Shown piece by piece: positions 1 through 9,139 of a DNA stretch of 64,000 nt (position 1 is the first letter of the stretch; each line of letters begins with the position of its first letter). This stretch comes from Halieaceae bacterium. GTDB taxonomy: Bacteria > Pseudomonadota > Gammaproteobacteria > Pseudomonadales > Halieaceae. The position numbers were made by a program, and so were the translations under genes. The DNA lies in the NCBI GenBank assembly GCA_028280635.1, contig JANQLM010000014.1, positions 114,815 through 178,814 on the forward strand, in the 5' to 3' direction. Below the pieces are notes generated by a model. That model did not search any database and was not told where the DNA came from. It saw only the letters and a list, made by a program, of their open reading frames with translations.

Positions 1-606
1 CAGCACCAACAGGGCGCCGCTGGCTTCCACCGGTTTTTTCGTGCGCCACTCTACGATCTCGGCGCAGAACTTGTCCTCGCAGCGGTGTGCAATCTCGAAG
101 AACGGTGAGCGTTCCGGGTCCGCTATCACAATTTTCTTGACGCCGGCTTTGACCGCACGCTTCACCAGGTTGTAAACAGGATCTACGAGTTCATCCCAGA
201 AGCAGATGTCAGCGGCGATCAGCAGGTCGATGTCCCTGAGTTGTTTGGTGGTAATTTTCTGGAACTTCGACTGGCGGGTCGTGACCTCCACCCCGTTGGC
301 CGCGGCGTTGGCCTGCAGGTAGGGGAACACGTCCTTGTCGGCATCCACGGAGATGACCTCGGCGTTGAAGCGCCTGGCACAGAAAATCCCGCCCATGCCC
401 CAACCGCAGCCCGCATCCATTACCGTGCGGCAGTGCTCCGGCGGGTGTTTCTTCAGGTAGTCGATCAACAGGAAGCTGGACTTCCACAGCTTGTTACCGT
501 GTATGGAAGGTTGTGCGTCGGTGCGTTTTATGCGACGGATATCCTTGTGGGAAGACGTGAGCATTGTTACGCCGTGAAAGCGATGCTCGGTGCGGCGCTT
601 TGCCAT
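1..606 (-). CDS. Class I SAM-dependent methyltransferase (3' end cut off)
   Basis: The gene reads leftward from an ATG at 606-604 and runs off the left edge, so only the first 202 codons are visible. Residues about 64-73 form the glycine-rich SAM-binding motif I (DAGCGWGMGG), an acidic residue closes the next strand (ISVDAD, about 85-90), and a motif like DLLIAADICFW (about 127-137) follows. This order is typical of the Rossmann-fold methyltransferases related to METTL/nicotinamide N-methyltransferase-like proteins. The substrate cannot be deduced. The 97 nt to the divergent channel gene must hold both promoters. Confidence 0.75.
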   Translation of the reverse strand, partial: MAKRRTEHRFHGVTMLTSSHKDIRRIKRTDAQPSIHGNKLWKSSFLLIDYLKKHPPEHCRTVMDAGCGWGMGGIFCARRFNAEVISVDADKDVFPYLQANAAANGVEVTTRQSKFQKITTKQLRDIDLLIAADICFWDELVDPVYNLVKRAVKAGVKKIVIADPERSPFFEIAHRCEDKFCAEIVEWRTKKPVEASGALLVL

Positions 607-703
607 GCCAGATCCTGGGGCCAGTGAAGGAGCGGTGAGAATAATGGGCTTCGGGTGGGTCGTCCAGATGCGATAATCGCGGGACTAAAAGAAGGGGAAG
701 GAA

Positions 704-1702
704 ATGCGGCTCATCTTTCTGCTATGGCTGGTCACCTCAGCAAATGCCGCCGTGGCGGCCAACTGCGCGCTGGACCGTGATGACCTGTTGCAGCGCCCCG
801 GGCAGGAGTCCGGTCCCACGGATGTGCGCCTGCAGGTGTACATCAACGATATTGTGTCGATTAACGACGCCCAGCAGAGTTTCACCGGCGATGTGTTCCT
901 GCGTGTGGCCTGGCGTGATCCGCGCCTGGCCCACACAGGTGAAGCTCCCTGCGCCGCCGACATCCGCGCCATCTGGTGGCCGGAACTGCAGGTCATGAAC
1001 CGCCGCAGCCTGGAGAGAGTCCGCGAACAGCGTCCGCTGGTGATGCCGGATGGTACGGTGGGCATGCCGCTGCGCGGCTTCGGTGAGTTTGGCTACCGGG
1101 CGAATCTCAGCGATTTCCCCTTCGACAGCCAGCAGCTGGAGTTGGATATCCTGTCTGCTTACGATGACAAGGCCATCCACTTTGTTTATGGCCCCGAGGA
1201 TATTGCCCTGGCTCCGCGGCTGTCCGTCGCCAATTTCACGGTGGCACTGGAGGGGATTGAACAGCGCACCGAATACATCACCGCAACTGGTCGCGAACAT
1301 GCACGCCTGTTGATCCAACTCGAAGCCACGCGGCTGACCGGCTTTTACACCTGGCAGCAACTGGTGCCGCTGTTCCTGGTGGTGTTGATGGCCTGGATCG
1401 TGTTCTGGATTCCGCGGGAGCATGTGCCGTCGCGTATTGGCCTGGCGGCGACGTCCATGCTGACGCTGATCGCCTACCGCTTTGCCATGTCCTCGGTGCT
1501 GCCACCCATCGCCTACCTGACCCGGCTGGACCTGTTCATGATTGGCGCTTCCGTGGTGGTGTTTTCGGCGCTGGCCCTGGCTGTGGCCGTCACCTACGTG
1601 ATGGACTTCAACGAAGCCCTCAGCGAGCGCATACATGTGGCGGCGCGCTACTGCATACCGTCACTGCTGGCGTTGATTGCTTGGCTGGCTTTTTTCTCCT
1701 GA
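704..1702 (+). CDS. Prokaryotic pentameric ligand-gated ion channel (Cys-loop receptor family)
   Basis: This 332-residue protein has the full architecture of GLIC/ELIC-type channels. It has a signal peptide (about 1-19) and an extracellular beta-sandwich with the conserved WWPELQVMN segment (91-99). The Pro-loop FPFDSQ (138-143) stands where eukaryotic receptors have the Cys-loop. Four membrane segments follow at about 214-236, 243-265, 277-300 and 313-332, and the second should line the pore. The ligand and ion selectivity are not evident. The ATG is preceded by GAAGGGGAAGG. The last 42 nt overlap the 3' end of the convergent DUF3604 gene. Confidence 0.88.
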   Translation: MRLIFLLWLVTSANAAVAANCALDRDDLLQRPGQESGPTDVRLQVYINDIVSINDAQQSFTGDVFLRVAWRDPRLAHTGEAPCAADIRAIWWPELQVMNRRSLERVREQRPLVMPDGTVGMPLRGFGEFGYRANLSDFPFDSQQLELDILSAYDDKAIHFVYGPEDIALAPRLSVANFTVALEGIEQRTEYITATGREHARLLIQLEATRLTGFYTWQQLVPLFLVVLMAWIVFWIPREHVPSRIGLAATSMLTLIAYRFAMSSVLPPIAYLTRLDLFMIGASVVVFSALALAVAVTYVMDFNEALSERIHVAARYCIPSLLALIAWLAFFS

Positions 1703-3709
1703 CCATGCCGCGGGGTGGGCGCGGTACCAGATGGGCGATGACCAGGCGCGCTCCTGGATGACCGGAGAATAGAAGGGCTGCTCGGCCGGGTCCAGGCAAC
1801 AGCGATCGTAGACTTTGCCGATAGCGCCCTGGTCGCTCAGTACCGCATTCATGGCCTCAGCCTGGGCGGCGCAGTCCTCGGCGAAGGGGTTGACCCCCGC
1901 CGCCATGCACTGTCGGGTGCTCCAGCGGCAGCTCGGGTTCTCCAGTACTCTCACGTAGTAAAAAGCGTCCTGACCGGCGTCGAAGTCCGGGTCCTGCCAT
2001 ACCGTGCATAGCTGGGCGTGACCGTTTCCGGTCAGGGCGCAGCTCTGCTCATTCACCCAGCCGCGGCCGTCGGGGCTGCCGGCGACCTCGTAGACTTTTT
2101 CAAACGTATTGCCCCCGGCGTCGACCCAGCCCTTGATGATCTGCAGTCGCTGCAGGTCGGTGCCCGGCAGGCCGCGGCTGCCGGCGTCCTTGGCGGCTGA
2201 TACCAGGAAGCGAGGAGGGGTGGGGCCGGCGTCGATCACTCCGCCCATGGGCGTGCCCGCCCCATAGGCCTGCTCGATCATATCCCCCGCCGCGCACAGG
2301 TCCGCCGACAGTTCGCTGCCGGCGAAGAAGCGCAGCAGCGGCCGGGTGCCGCTGGTGGCATAGGTTTCCCGCCTGCGCATTGCCTCGAAGATGGCGTCGC
2401 GGCTGTTCTCTTCCGCCCACACCACTGCCAAGCCGCCGGGGTTGTCGAAGAAGTGATCCTGCAGATTGCGGTAGCCGGAATCGCGCCGCCCCAGGTGGCC
2501 GGTGTAGTTGTCCTCCTCGGCGCCGCCGGGGGTGGCCGAGTGGGTGTCGGTAGAGCCGATAAAGCCAAGCATGAACGGGTTGATGCCAGTGTCTCGTCGC
2601 AGCACCAGACCGTCCTTCAGCACGTTGCGCACCATGTTGCGGCGCGCGAATTCGTCAATCGGCACCGGCGCGGCCTCCTTGCTGCGCACCTCGCCGTAGA
2701 CGGTGCCCAGCATGGACAGGTTGTCGGCCACCACCTGCTCAAAATCGCAGAGTTCGTCCTCGGTATCCACGCCCAGGCCCGCCAGCCGGTCGAAACGGCA
2801 CTCCGAGGCCGCCTTGTGCTGCACCAATTCCACCAGTGGCTCGAAGAAGCGGCGCTCGCGCGCTTCCTCCGCGTTGAGCGGGTCGGGGAACATCATACCG
2901 CCGCTGAGGTTGGGGTTGTGTGGAATGGCCATTACGTCGCAGCCGGTTTCCGTCTCGATGCACTGTTCGCGCAGGCGTTGCCACAGGCCCTGGAAGTTGC
3001 GGGTGCCGGTGTCGTAGGTGGAGATCGCCGTGTTGGTGACCTCGGCGTTGCGGAAGATCACGTTGCGGTGCAGGTTGTTGTAGTTGGGAGCGTCGGTGTA
3101 TTCGTAGCCCACGAAGGTGGTAAAGCTACAGTCGCTGCTGCGGTCGTAATAGTCCTCCGCGGCCGCCTGGATCTGCCCCCAGGCTTCCCGATGGGCGGCA
3201 TCACAGTCTTCCAGGGTACACACGAAGGATTGGTCACGGTCCTCTCCCGGAGTGCCACCGGTGACCCCCAGTTTCTGCCAGTAGTTGAGTGCCAGGAACT
3301 GGGAGATAAACCACTCGCTGCGGGTCAGCATGCAGTAGGGGAAGTAGTAGCCCAGCTTGTCGCTGTCCTGGGTGCAGAGCTTGATCGGCCCGAGAAACTC
3401 CGCGTGATCGGTGACCGCCGTGAAATCCAGCGGTCGGCGCAGTTGCGTGACCACGGTCTGGCCTGCGTCGGGGTCAGACAGAGTGATCGCTTCGCCGCGG
3501 GCAAAGCGGTAGGCCGCCGAGGGGTCGTTGCGCTGGCTGGAAATGTAAGAGTCGAAAGACAGGCTGGTGTGCACGTGCAGGTCGCCGAACAGCGGGATAC
3601 GGGTGGCAGTGTGGTGGTCGCAATCCTCGCGGGCTTCCGTACGCTCAAGGGCCTGGCCGGGTAGCGCAAGCAGTATCGCCAGCCACAGGGCAGACCGGAA
3701 GTAGTTCAC
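1661..3709 (-). CDS. Secreted DUF3604 (PHP-like) protein
   Basis: The 682-residue product has a signal peptide (about 1-20) and begins its mature part with FGDLHVHTSLSFDSY, a metal-binding HxH motif as in PHP-type metallohydrolases. A second motif, TAVTDHAEF, follows and GFIGSTDTHSATPGG lies further on. This pattern is that of DUF3604, an uncharacterised family of large periplasmic or secreted proteins common in marine Proteobacteria. A metal-dependent hydrolase role is inferred from the HxH and DH motifs only. The start is GTG with the strong ribosome site GAGGAG. The gene is divergent from a TetR gene and overlaps the channel gene tail to tail. Confidence 0.82.
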   Translation of the reverse strand: MNYFRSALWLAILLALPGQALERTEAREDCDHHTATRIPLFGDLHVHTSLSFDSYISSQRNDPSAAYRFARGEAITLSDPDAGQTVVTQLRRPLDFTAVTDHAEFLGPIKLCTQDSDKLGYYFPYCMLTRSEWFISQFLALNYWQKLGVTGGTPGEDRDQSFVCTLEDCDAAHREAWGQIQAAAEDYYDRSSDCSFTTFVGYEYTDAPNYNNLHRNVIFRNAEVTNTAISTYDTGTRNFQGLWQRLREQCIETETGCDVMAIPHNPNLSGGMMFPDPLNAEEARERRFFEPLVELVQHKAASECRFDRLAGLGVDTEDELCDFEQVVADNLSMLGTVYGEVRSKEAAPVPIDEFARRNMVRNVLKDGLVLRRDTGINPFMLGFIGSTDTHSATPGGAEEDNYTGHLGRRDSGYRNLQDHFFDNPGGLAVVWAEENSRDAIFEAMRRRETYATSGTRPLLRFFAGSELSADLCAAGDMIEQAYGAGTPMGGVIDAGPTPPRFLVSAAKDAGSRGLPGTDLQRLQIIKGWVDAGGNTFEKVYEVAGSPDGRGWVNEQSCALTGNGHAQLCTVWQDPDFDAGQDAFYYVRVLENPSCRWSTRQCMAAGVNPFAEDCAAQAEAMNAVLSDQGAIGKVYDRCCLDPAEQPFYSPVIQERAWSSPIWYRAHPAAWSGEKSQPSNQRQQ

Positions 3710-3841
3710 AGATTTGTCTCCTCGTCGCCGGTTCTGTGAGCGGGTTCCGGGATGGTACCGCCGGCGCTCCGTAAAGTGTGAAACCCCTCACGCTAATCCT
3801 TGCGAGTGCTCACTAAAATGAACCGCAAGGAGAACAGATGT

Positions 3842-4513
3842 ATGCAAACAGCAAGTATCAGTGAGCGCAACGTGGAGCTGGTTGAGAAGAACCGGCCCCA
3901 GCAGCAACGTGCCATAAAGACCTACGAGGCGATTCTCTCTGCCACGGGAGAACTGCTGCGTGAAGTGGGGCTGGAGCGAATCTCCACCAATATCATCGCC
4001 GAACGTGCCGGCGTGACGGTGCCGGCCCTGTATCGGTATTTCCCCAACAAGTACGCGGTGCTCAATGCACTGGGCTCGCGCCTGTTGGGCGCGCGCAAGA
4101 CGGTGTTCGAGCGCTGGCAGGAGGATCGGCTCAACGGCCACGGCCCCTATGCCATGCTCGAGAGCCTCAACGAACTGCTGTTGGGCGTTTACCGGGTCAC
4201 CCGGGATTTCCCCGGCGGTGTTGAGCTACTGCATGGTATGCAGGCCATGGCGCCGCTGCAGAAAGTACAGCAGGAACACGACTGGATGATCGCGCGGACC
4301 TTCGCCGGCATCTGGGCGGACCTCAATCGCGTGCAGTGCACCGAGGAACTGGTCAGCAAATCGCGGGTGGCCGTGGCCATGGGCTTTTCCGGCATCCAGG
4401 TGGCGCTGGAAGACCCGGACATGAGCCCGGACGTGGCCCTGCATGAAGGCGCCCAGGCGCTGCGTGCCTACCTTGAGCACGGCGTTATGAAGGGCCCCCG
4501 CGGCGTCAACTAG
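3842..4513 (+). CDS. TetR/AcrR family transcriptional regulator
   Basis: A 223-residue regulator. Its N-terminal HTH covers about residues 25-75, including ISTNIIAERAGVTVPALYRYFPNKYAVL, split here as the helix pair IIAERAGVTVPALYRYF. The C-terminal domain is the variable effector-binding part. The ATG at 3842 is chosen because AAGGAG lies 9 nt upstream; a frame extension to 3800 would need TTG and has no such site. Two acyl-CoA dehydrogenase genes follow on the same strand after a hairpin. A role in controlling fatty-acyl or steroid-type CoA metabolism is an inference from that position. Confidence 0.85.
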   Translation: MQTASISERNVELVEKNRPQQQRAIKTYEAILSATGELLREVGLERISTNIIAERAGVTVPALYRYFPNKYAVLNALGSRLLGARKTVFERWQEDRLNGHGPYAMLESLNELLLGVYRVTRDFPGGVELLHGMQAMAPLQKVQQEHDWMIARTFAGIWADLNRVQCTEELVSKSRVAVAMGFSGIQVALEDPDMSPDVALHEGAQALRAYLEHGVMKGPRGVN

Positions 4514-4548
4514 GGCGGCTATTCCCCAGTCCTGAACTCAGCCTGAAC

Positions 4549-4578
4549 AGTGGTTTGCCCCGCGCGGGGCAGGCCACT
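4549..4578 (+). terminator. Hairpin after the TetR gene
   Basis: A GC-rich palindrome, TGCCCCGCGCGGGGCA, is flanked by AGTGG and CCACT, giving a long stem 35 nt after the TetR stop. It is followed only by a weak T-containing stretch (ATTATCT). It could terminate the TetR transcript or partly separate it from the dehydrogenase genes. Confidence 0.4.
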
Positions 4579-4628
4579 ATTATCTCTGGTTTCCCAACGA
4601 TAACTTCAAGAATCAAGGAGACCCGCAG

Positions 4629-5876
4629 ATGGCTGAAGCCGAACGCAAGGACACCCCTGAACAGGCCGAATTCCGGCAATACTGCCGAGACTGGCTGGCG
4701 GAGAACTCGCCGCCGGAAACCGACGTACGCCTGCCGCTGACCCCGCTGGAAATCATGACCACGGATCAGTTGCACTATCTGCAGGACTGGCAGAAGAAGG
4801 CCTATGACGCGGGCCTGGTCGGCTGTGACTATCCGGTGGAAGTGGGCGGCGGTGGCCGCAACGACTGCCAGCGCGTGGCCAATGCGGAAATGCAGGCGGC
4901 CAAGACGCCTTTCTTCCCCAATGTGATCGGTCTCGGCATGGCGGCGCCCACTGTGTTCTACCACGCCCAGGAGGGCAAGGCGGCCGAGCTGCTGCCCAGG
5001 CTGTTCTCCGGTGAGGACATCTGGTGCCAGGGCTTCAGCGAGCCGGGTTCCGGTTCCGACCTCGCCAGCGTGCAGACTTTCGCCGAGCAGAAGGGTGACA
5101 AGTGGATCATCAACGGCCACAAGGTATGGACCTCGCTGGCCCACTTCGCCGAGTGGATGATCCTGCTGCTGCGCACCGACAAGTCCCACAAGTACGAGGG
5201 CCTGTCCTACTTCGTGGTGCCGATCCGCGAGGCGCTTGGCAAGGGCGTGACCGTGCGCCCGCTGATCAAGATGACCGGCGAGACCGGTTTCAACGAGGTG
5301 ATCTTCGACAACCTGGAGGTGGACGACAGCTACCGCCTGGATGCGGTCGGCAAGGGCTGGCAGGTGGCCATGACCACGCTGGCCCACGAGCGCAATGCCG
5401 GCCAATTGGTGACTCCGGCCGCCGGTGGCCGTGTGCAGCAGCGCGAAGGTGAGGCTCAGTCCGGCTTCGGGGCCATGAGCCTGGTGGACCTGGCCAGGAA
5501 CAGCTCACGCAATGGCAAGCGCGCCGCTGACGACCCGGTGATTCGCGATCGTATTATGCAGGAAGTCATCCGCGAGGAGGGCTTCAAGCAGTGCCGGCGC
5601 CGGGCCCGCGTACAGGGGCTGATCGATCATCCCATGCGTATCCCGTTGCAGCACAAGCTGCGCCAGAGCGAGCTGATGCAGGACATGGCGCAGTTGGCCA
5701 CTGAAATCGAGGGCGCCGCCAGCTCGCTGTACATAGCCGATGAGAATGCGCCGGCCAACGGCCGCTGGCCGCTGGGGCATATGAATTCATTCGGCTTCAC
5801 CATTGCCGCCGGCACCAGTGAGGTGCAGCGCAATATTCTCGGCGAGCGGGTCCTCGACCTGCCCAAGTCCAAGTAA
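4629..5876 (+). CDS. Acyl-CoA dehydrogenase, first of a pair
   Basis: This 415-residue flavoprotein belongs to the acyl-CoA dehydrogenase family. Landmarks are the FAD/substrate motif WCQGFSEPGSGSDLAS (about 133-148), KWIINGHKVWTS (about 158-169) and the C-terminal segment AAGTSEVQRNILGERVL. Enzymes of this family introduce the alpha-beta double bond into acyl-CoA and pass electrons to ETF. The position normally occupied by the catalytic Glu in MCAD-type enzymes (YEGT) reads IAAGT here. The gene starts at an ATG behind AAGGAGA and is followed after 16 nt by a second, shorter dehydrogenase; the two probably form a heteromer. Confidence 0.9.
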   Translation: MAEAERKDTPEQAEFRQYCRDWLAENSPPETDVRLPLTPLEIMTTDQLHYLQDWQKKAYDAGLVGCDYPVEVGGGGRNDCQRVANAEMQAAKTPFFPNVIGLGMAAPTVFYHAQEGKAAELLPRLFSGEDIWCQGFSEPGSGSDLASVQTFAEQKGDKWIINGHKVWTSLAHFAEWMILLLRTDKSHKYEGLSYFVVPIREALGKGVTVRPLIKMTGETGFNEVIFDNLEVDDSYRLDAVGKGWQVAMTTLAHERNAGQLVTPAAGGRVQQREGEAQSGFGAMSLVDLARNSSRNGKRAADDPVIRDRIMQEVIREEGFKQCRRRARVQGLIDHPMRIPLQHKLRQSELMQDMAQLATEIEGAASSLYIADENAPANGRWPLGHMNSFGFTIAAGTSEVQRNILGERVLDLPKSK

Positions 5877-5892
5877 GCGGGGGGGAACAACA

Positions 5893-7023
5893 ATGTCACA
5901 ACCGCAAAACTTCGGCTTTGGCGAAGAGGAAACCATGCTGCGGGATTCCGCGGCCAAGTTTTTTGCCGACAATCTGCCGGTGGACCAGCTCCACGCCCTG
6001 GTGGCGGACGAGTCTGACCCACACCGTGACCTGGGCGCCAAGTGGAAGCCCGAGCTTTGGCAGCAGATGGTCGAACTGGGCTGGACCATGCTGGCCGTGC
6101 CCGAGAGCGCCGGTGGCCTGGGCATGAGCTCGGTAGCTGTGGCGGCCCTCTGCGAGGAGGCCGGTCGTGCCGCCTTCCCGTCACCGCTGCTGCCCACCAT
6201 CAACAGCACTTACATTCTGGCCGCCTGCGATACGGTGGCGGCCAATGCCGCCCTGGAATCCATTGTTGGCGGCGCTGCCGCCAGCCCGGCCCTGGTCAAC
6301 GCCGCGGGAAGCTGGCAAGACGCCGACACCGATGTTGAATTTGCTGACGGTAAGCTGACGGGTACCACGGCCTACGTACAGGATGCCCAAAAAGTCAGCC
6401 AGTTCCTGGTGAAAGCCAGAAGCGCTTCCGGCCTTGGCCTGTACTGGGTGGCCAGCGATGCCTCTGGTGTCAGCCTCCAGTCCGACGCTATTGTCGACCT
6501 GACCCGCGACCAGGCCCGCGTGAGTTTCGACGGTGCGGAAGCCGTGGAAGTCAGCAGCGATGCACTGGCGGTACTCGAAAAAGCCATGCCCGCGGTATGG
6601 ACCATGGTCGCAGCGGATATGGTAGGCGCCGGTGAATGGGAGCTGCAGACTACGGCGGAGTATGCCCGCACGCGCAAGCAGTTTGAGCGGGAGATCGGCT
6701 TCTTCCAGGCAGTGAAACACCCGCTGGTGAACGCCATGGTCGATATCGACCAGTCGCGCTCGCTGGTCTATAACGCCGCCTGTGCCCTCGACCATGAGCC
6801 TGACAAAGCCGCGCGCTTTGCCCATATGGCCAAGGCTTCGGCCAGTGACATGGCGATCTTTGTGTCAGGGCGTGCCGTGCAGTTCCACGGCGGTATCGGA
6901 TTTACCTGGGAGTGCTATGTACACCTGTACTTCAAGCGCCAGAATCACAACGCCGTGTTGTGGGGTGACGGTGCCTGGCACCGCGCGCGCCTCGCTGACC
7001 TGTTGATGGGCGCCGCCGCCTGA
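5893..7023 (+). CDS. Acyl-CoA dehydrogenase, second of a pair
   Basis: A 376-residue acyl-CoA dehydrogenase homologue. It has an N-terminal helical domain, a divergent middle domain and a conserved C-terminal stretch FHGGIGFTWECYVHLYFKR typical of FadE-like subunits. It lacks the GSGSD-type motif seen in the preceding gene. Divergence of the middle domain, with direct adjacency to a complementary partner, is the pattern of two-gene alpha2beta2 acyl-CoA dehydrogenases such as those acting on steroid side chains. That analogy is an inference. The ATG at 5893 was preferred over upstream in-frame codons, which lie inside the preceding gene. Confidence 0.85.
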   Translation: MSQPQNFGFGEEETMLRDSAAKFFADNLPVDQLHALVADESDPHRDLGAKWKPELWQQMVELGWTMLAVPESAGGLGMSSVAVAALCEEAGRAAFPSPLLPTINSTYILAACDTVAANAALESIVGGAAASPALVNAAGSWQDADTDVEFADGKLTGTTAYVQDAQKVSQFLVKARSASGLGLYWVASDASGVSLQSDAIVDLTRDQARVSFDGAEAVEVSSDALAVLEKAMPAVWTMVAADMVGAGEWELQTTAEYARTRKQFEREIGFFQAVKHPLVNAMVDIDQSRSLVYNAACALDHEPDKAARFAHMAKASASDMAIFVSGRAVQFHGGIGFTWECYVHLYFKRQNHNAVLWGDGAWHRARLADLLMGAAA

Positions 7024-7040
7024 CTTTCCCCATGCCCTTT

Positions 7041-7066
7041 CCGGCCCGGCTGTTCGCCCGGGCCGG
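7041..7066. terminator. Hairpin between convergent genes
   Basis: CCGGCCCGG and CCGGGCCGG form a perfect 9-bp stem with an 8-nt loop in the 85-nt gap between the convergent dehydrogenase and HD-GYP genes. The location suits a bidirectional terminator. There is no clear T-tract on either side, so this is tentative. Confidence 0.4.
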
Positions 7067-7108
7067 CTTCACCGCTTCACTACCGGGTTTGCTTGCGGGC
7101 AACAGCCG

Positions 7109-8977
7109 CTAGATGGTGGGCGGTTCCGGCTCGATGTAGTAGTCCTTGAGCCACTGCTCGATGTCGATCTCGTCGATCTGTTCGGGCTCGAGGAATTCCT
7201 CGGCGTATTTCAGGTAGTGCCTGGACAGCAGGAAGATGCGCATCAGCTCGCCATCCAGCTTGCCCTGTTTGACCATGTCGCCAAGAATGCCCAGTGCCAC
7301 GGACAGCTTCATCGGGCCCTTGTAGGGCCGATCCGGCGCCACCAGGGCCTCGTAGATGTCGGCGATGGCGAGGATGCGCGATTGCATCGGCATGTCCTTG
7401 CCTTCGATGCCATTGGGGTAGCCGGTGCCGTTGAGGTGCTCGTGGTGGGCGCCGGCGTAGAGCGGCAGGCGCTTCTGCTTGCGCGGGAAGGGCAGGGCCA
7501 TCAGCCAGCGCCAGGAGCGGTCGGCGTGCAGATTGATGGCATCCCGCTCGGTCTGGTTGAGGGTGCCGCGACTGATCAGCAGGTTTTCCTTTTCCCAGCT
7601 ATCCACCAGGGTGTCGGGCTCGCTGGTTTCTTCCACGGATTTCACCAGGGGGTAGCCGTGATCCATGACCACGTCTGCCTTGAAGTAGCGCTGCACCGGG
7701 ATGGACGACAGTTCCTCCACCAGGGCGATGGTTTCATCACTGACAAACTCACCGCCGCGGTTGGCGGCAAACAGCGACTTCAGCTTGCGCGAAAGGGTCG
7801 CTTTTTCGGCCTGGAACTGCTGCTCTATCAACTCCAGGGCATTGTCGTCGGCACCTTCTCTTACCGCCTTCAACTGCTGTTGCAGGGTCTCGATGCGAGC
7901 GTCCTTGATGCGTGAGCTGAAGCGGTCACAGATCAGCTCGAAGCGGTCCATGACGAACTGCAGTTTCACCTGTTTGGAGACGATGTGCTCGGGTGTGGTG
8001 ATCTTGCCGATGTCGTGCAACCAGCCCGCCAGCCGCATCTCAGCCATTTCGTCTTCGTCGAAGCGCACCTCGGCATACAGGCCCTCATCCCAGGCGCTCA
8101 CCGATTCGGAGATGGCCTCGCCCAGGGCGGCGACCCGGCGGATGTGGTTGTAGGTGTGCGGTGATTTCTCGCCGAGACCCTCGGCCAGCACTGTCACAAA
8201 AGAGTTGAACAGCACAGACTGCTCGTCGATCAGGCGCTGGGTAGTGATTGAAGCGGCCGCCGGGAACGAGATGGATTGCACCAACTCGATGTCTTCCCGC
8301 GAGAAGGGGATGATCTCGCTGCCTTCACCGCGACGATTGATAAGCTGCAACACCCCAATCATATTGCTCTCATGATCTTCCAGCGGGATCACCAGCATCG
8401 ACTGGGAGCGATAGTTGTTGGCCTCGTCGTAGGCCCGGGTGCCGTCAAAGGAGAAGCCCTCAGCGTCGTACACGTCGGCGAAGTTCAGCAGCTCGCGCTG
8501 GTTGGCGCAGTAGGCCGAGACGTTGGCGAGGTTGGGCTCGCCGTCAATCTCCAGGGGTACCGGTGGCATCATGTCGATGTCGTTGCCCTTGAGAAAGGTG
8601 TTCATGGTTTCGTTCTGCAGCGCCACGAAGCGCAGCTCGCGATTCTCCACCCGCGCCGGATCGATTGGGTCGTTGGCGAACTCTTCGTGCAGCATGTAGA
8701 TGCTGCCGCCGTCGGCGTTGGTCAGCTTGCGAGCGGTGTTTAGGGTGATCTCGAGAATGTTGGCGACGTCCCGCTCGCGGGTGAACGACACGCCGGCCCG
8801 GGTCACCAGATCCAGCTTGCGCCGGTTCTCAAGGGTGGCGAGCTGCTCCACCGAGAGCAGTTCGCGGAAGTGGTCGATGCCGCCCTCCTGGTGGAGGATG
8901 TCATCGACAAAAGCCTGCAGGTCCGAAGACAGGATTTCTGTCAGGTCTGGCCTGGGTTCATTGTTGGTCTCGCTCAT
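7109..8977 (-). CDS. GAF and HD-GYP domain protein, probable cyclic-di-GMP phosphodiesterase
   Basis: The 622-residue product combines an N-terminal helical part, a GAF sensor domain (about 60-235) and a C-terminal HD-GYP domain. The HD motif LHDIGK lies near residue 320 and the signature HHEHLNGTGYP near 509-519, so the hydrolytic site looks intact. HD-GYP proteins degrade cyclic-di-GMP and tune surface attachment and motility. About 190 residues with a coiled-coil character separate the HD and GYP motifs, longer than usual. The ATG at 8977 is preferred to in-frame codons up to 9151, because the extension is low-quality sequence reaching past the start of the divergent gene. Confidence 0.88.
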   Translation of the reverse strand: MSETNNEPRPDLTEILSSDLQAFVDDILHQEGGIDHFRELLSVEQLATLENRRKLDLVTRAGVSFTRERDVANILEITLNTARKLTNADGGSIYMLHEEFANDPIDPARVENRELRFVALQNETMNTFLKGNDIDMMPPVPLEIDGEPNLANVSAYCANQRELLNFADVYDAEGFSFDGTRAYDEANNYRSQSMLVIPLEDHESNMIGVLQLINRRGEGSEIIPFSREDIELVQSISFPAAASITTQRLIDEQSVLFNSFVTVLAEGLGEKSPHTYNHIRRVAALGEAISESVSAWDEGLYAEVRFDEDEMAEMRLAGWLHDIGKITTPEHIVSKQVKLQFVMDRFELICDRFSSRIKDARIETLQQQLKAVREGADDNALELIEQQFQAEKATLSRKLKSLFAANRGGEFVSDETIALVEELSSIPVQRYFKADVVMDHGYPLVKSVEETSEPDTLVDSWEKENLLISRGTLNQTERDAINLHADRSWRWLMALPFPRKQKRLPLYAGAHHEHLNGTGYPNGIEGKDMPMQSRILAIADIYEALVAPDRPYKGPMKLSVALGILGDMVKQGKLDGELMRIFLLSRHYLKYAEEFLEPEQIDEIDIEQWLKDYYIEPEPPTI

Positions 8978-9139
8978 GATGTCGCCTGCCCTGGCGCGCG
9001 GATAACACGTCATGAAGTGTAGCATTTGTGATAGGAATCCCACCCGCTTGAAAAAAATCACCTGTGCTGTACACCGAAATGTCTGAGCAGCGTTAAGCAG
9101 GGTTAAAATCAAATAAGTCTGCGCTGAACGGGGCAGTCC

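Noticed and set aside
2453..3664. A 403-codon open frame on the plus strand opposite the DUF3604 gene
   Set aside because: High-GC antisense shadow; composition is Val/Gly/His/Gln-rich without motifs, while the opposite strand encodes a clear signal peptide and HxH motifs.
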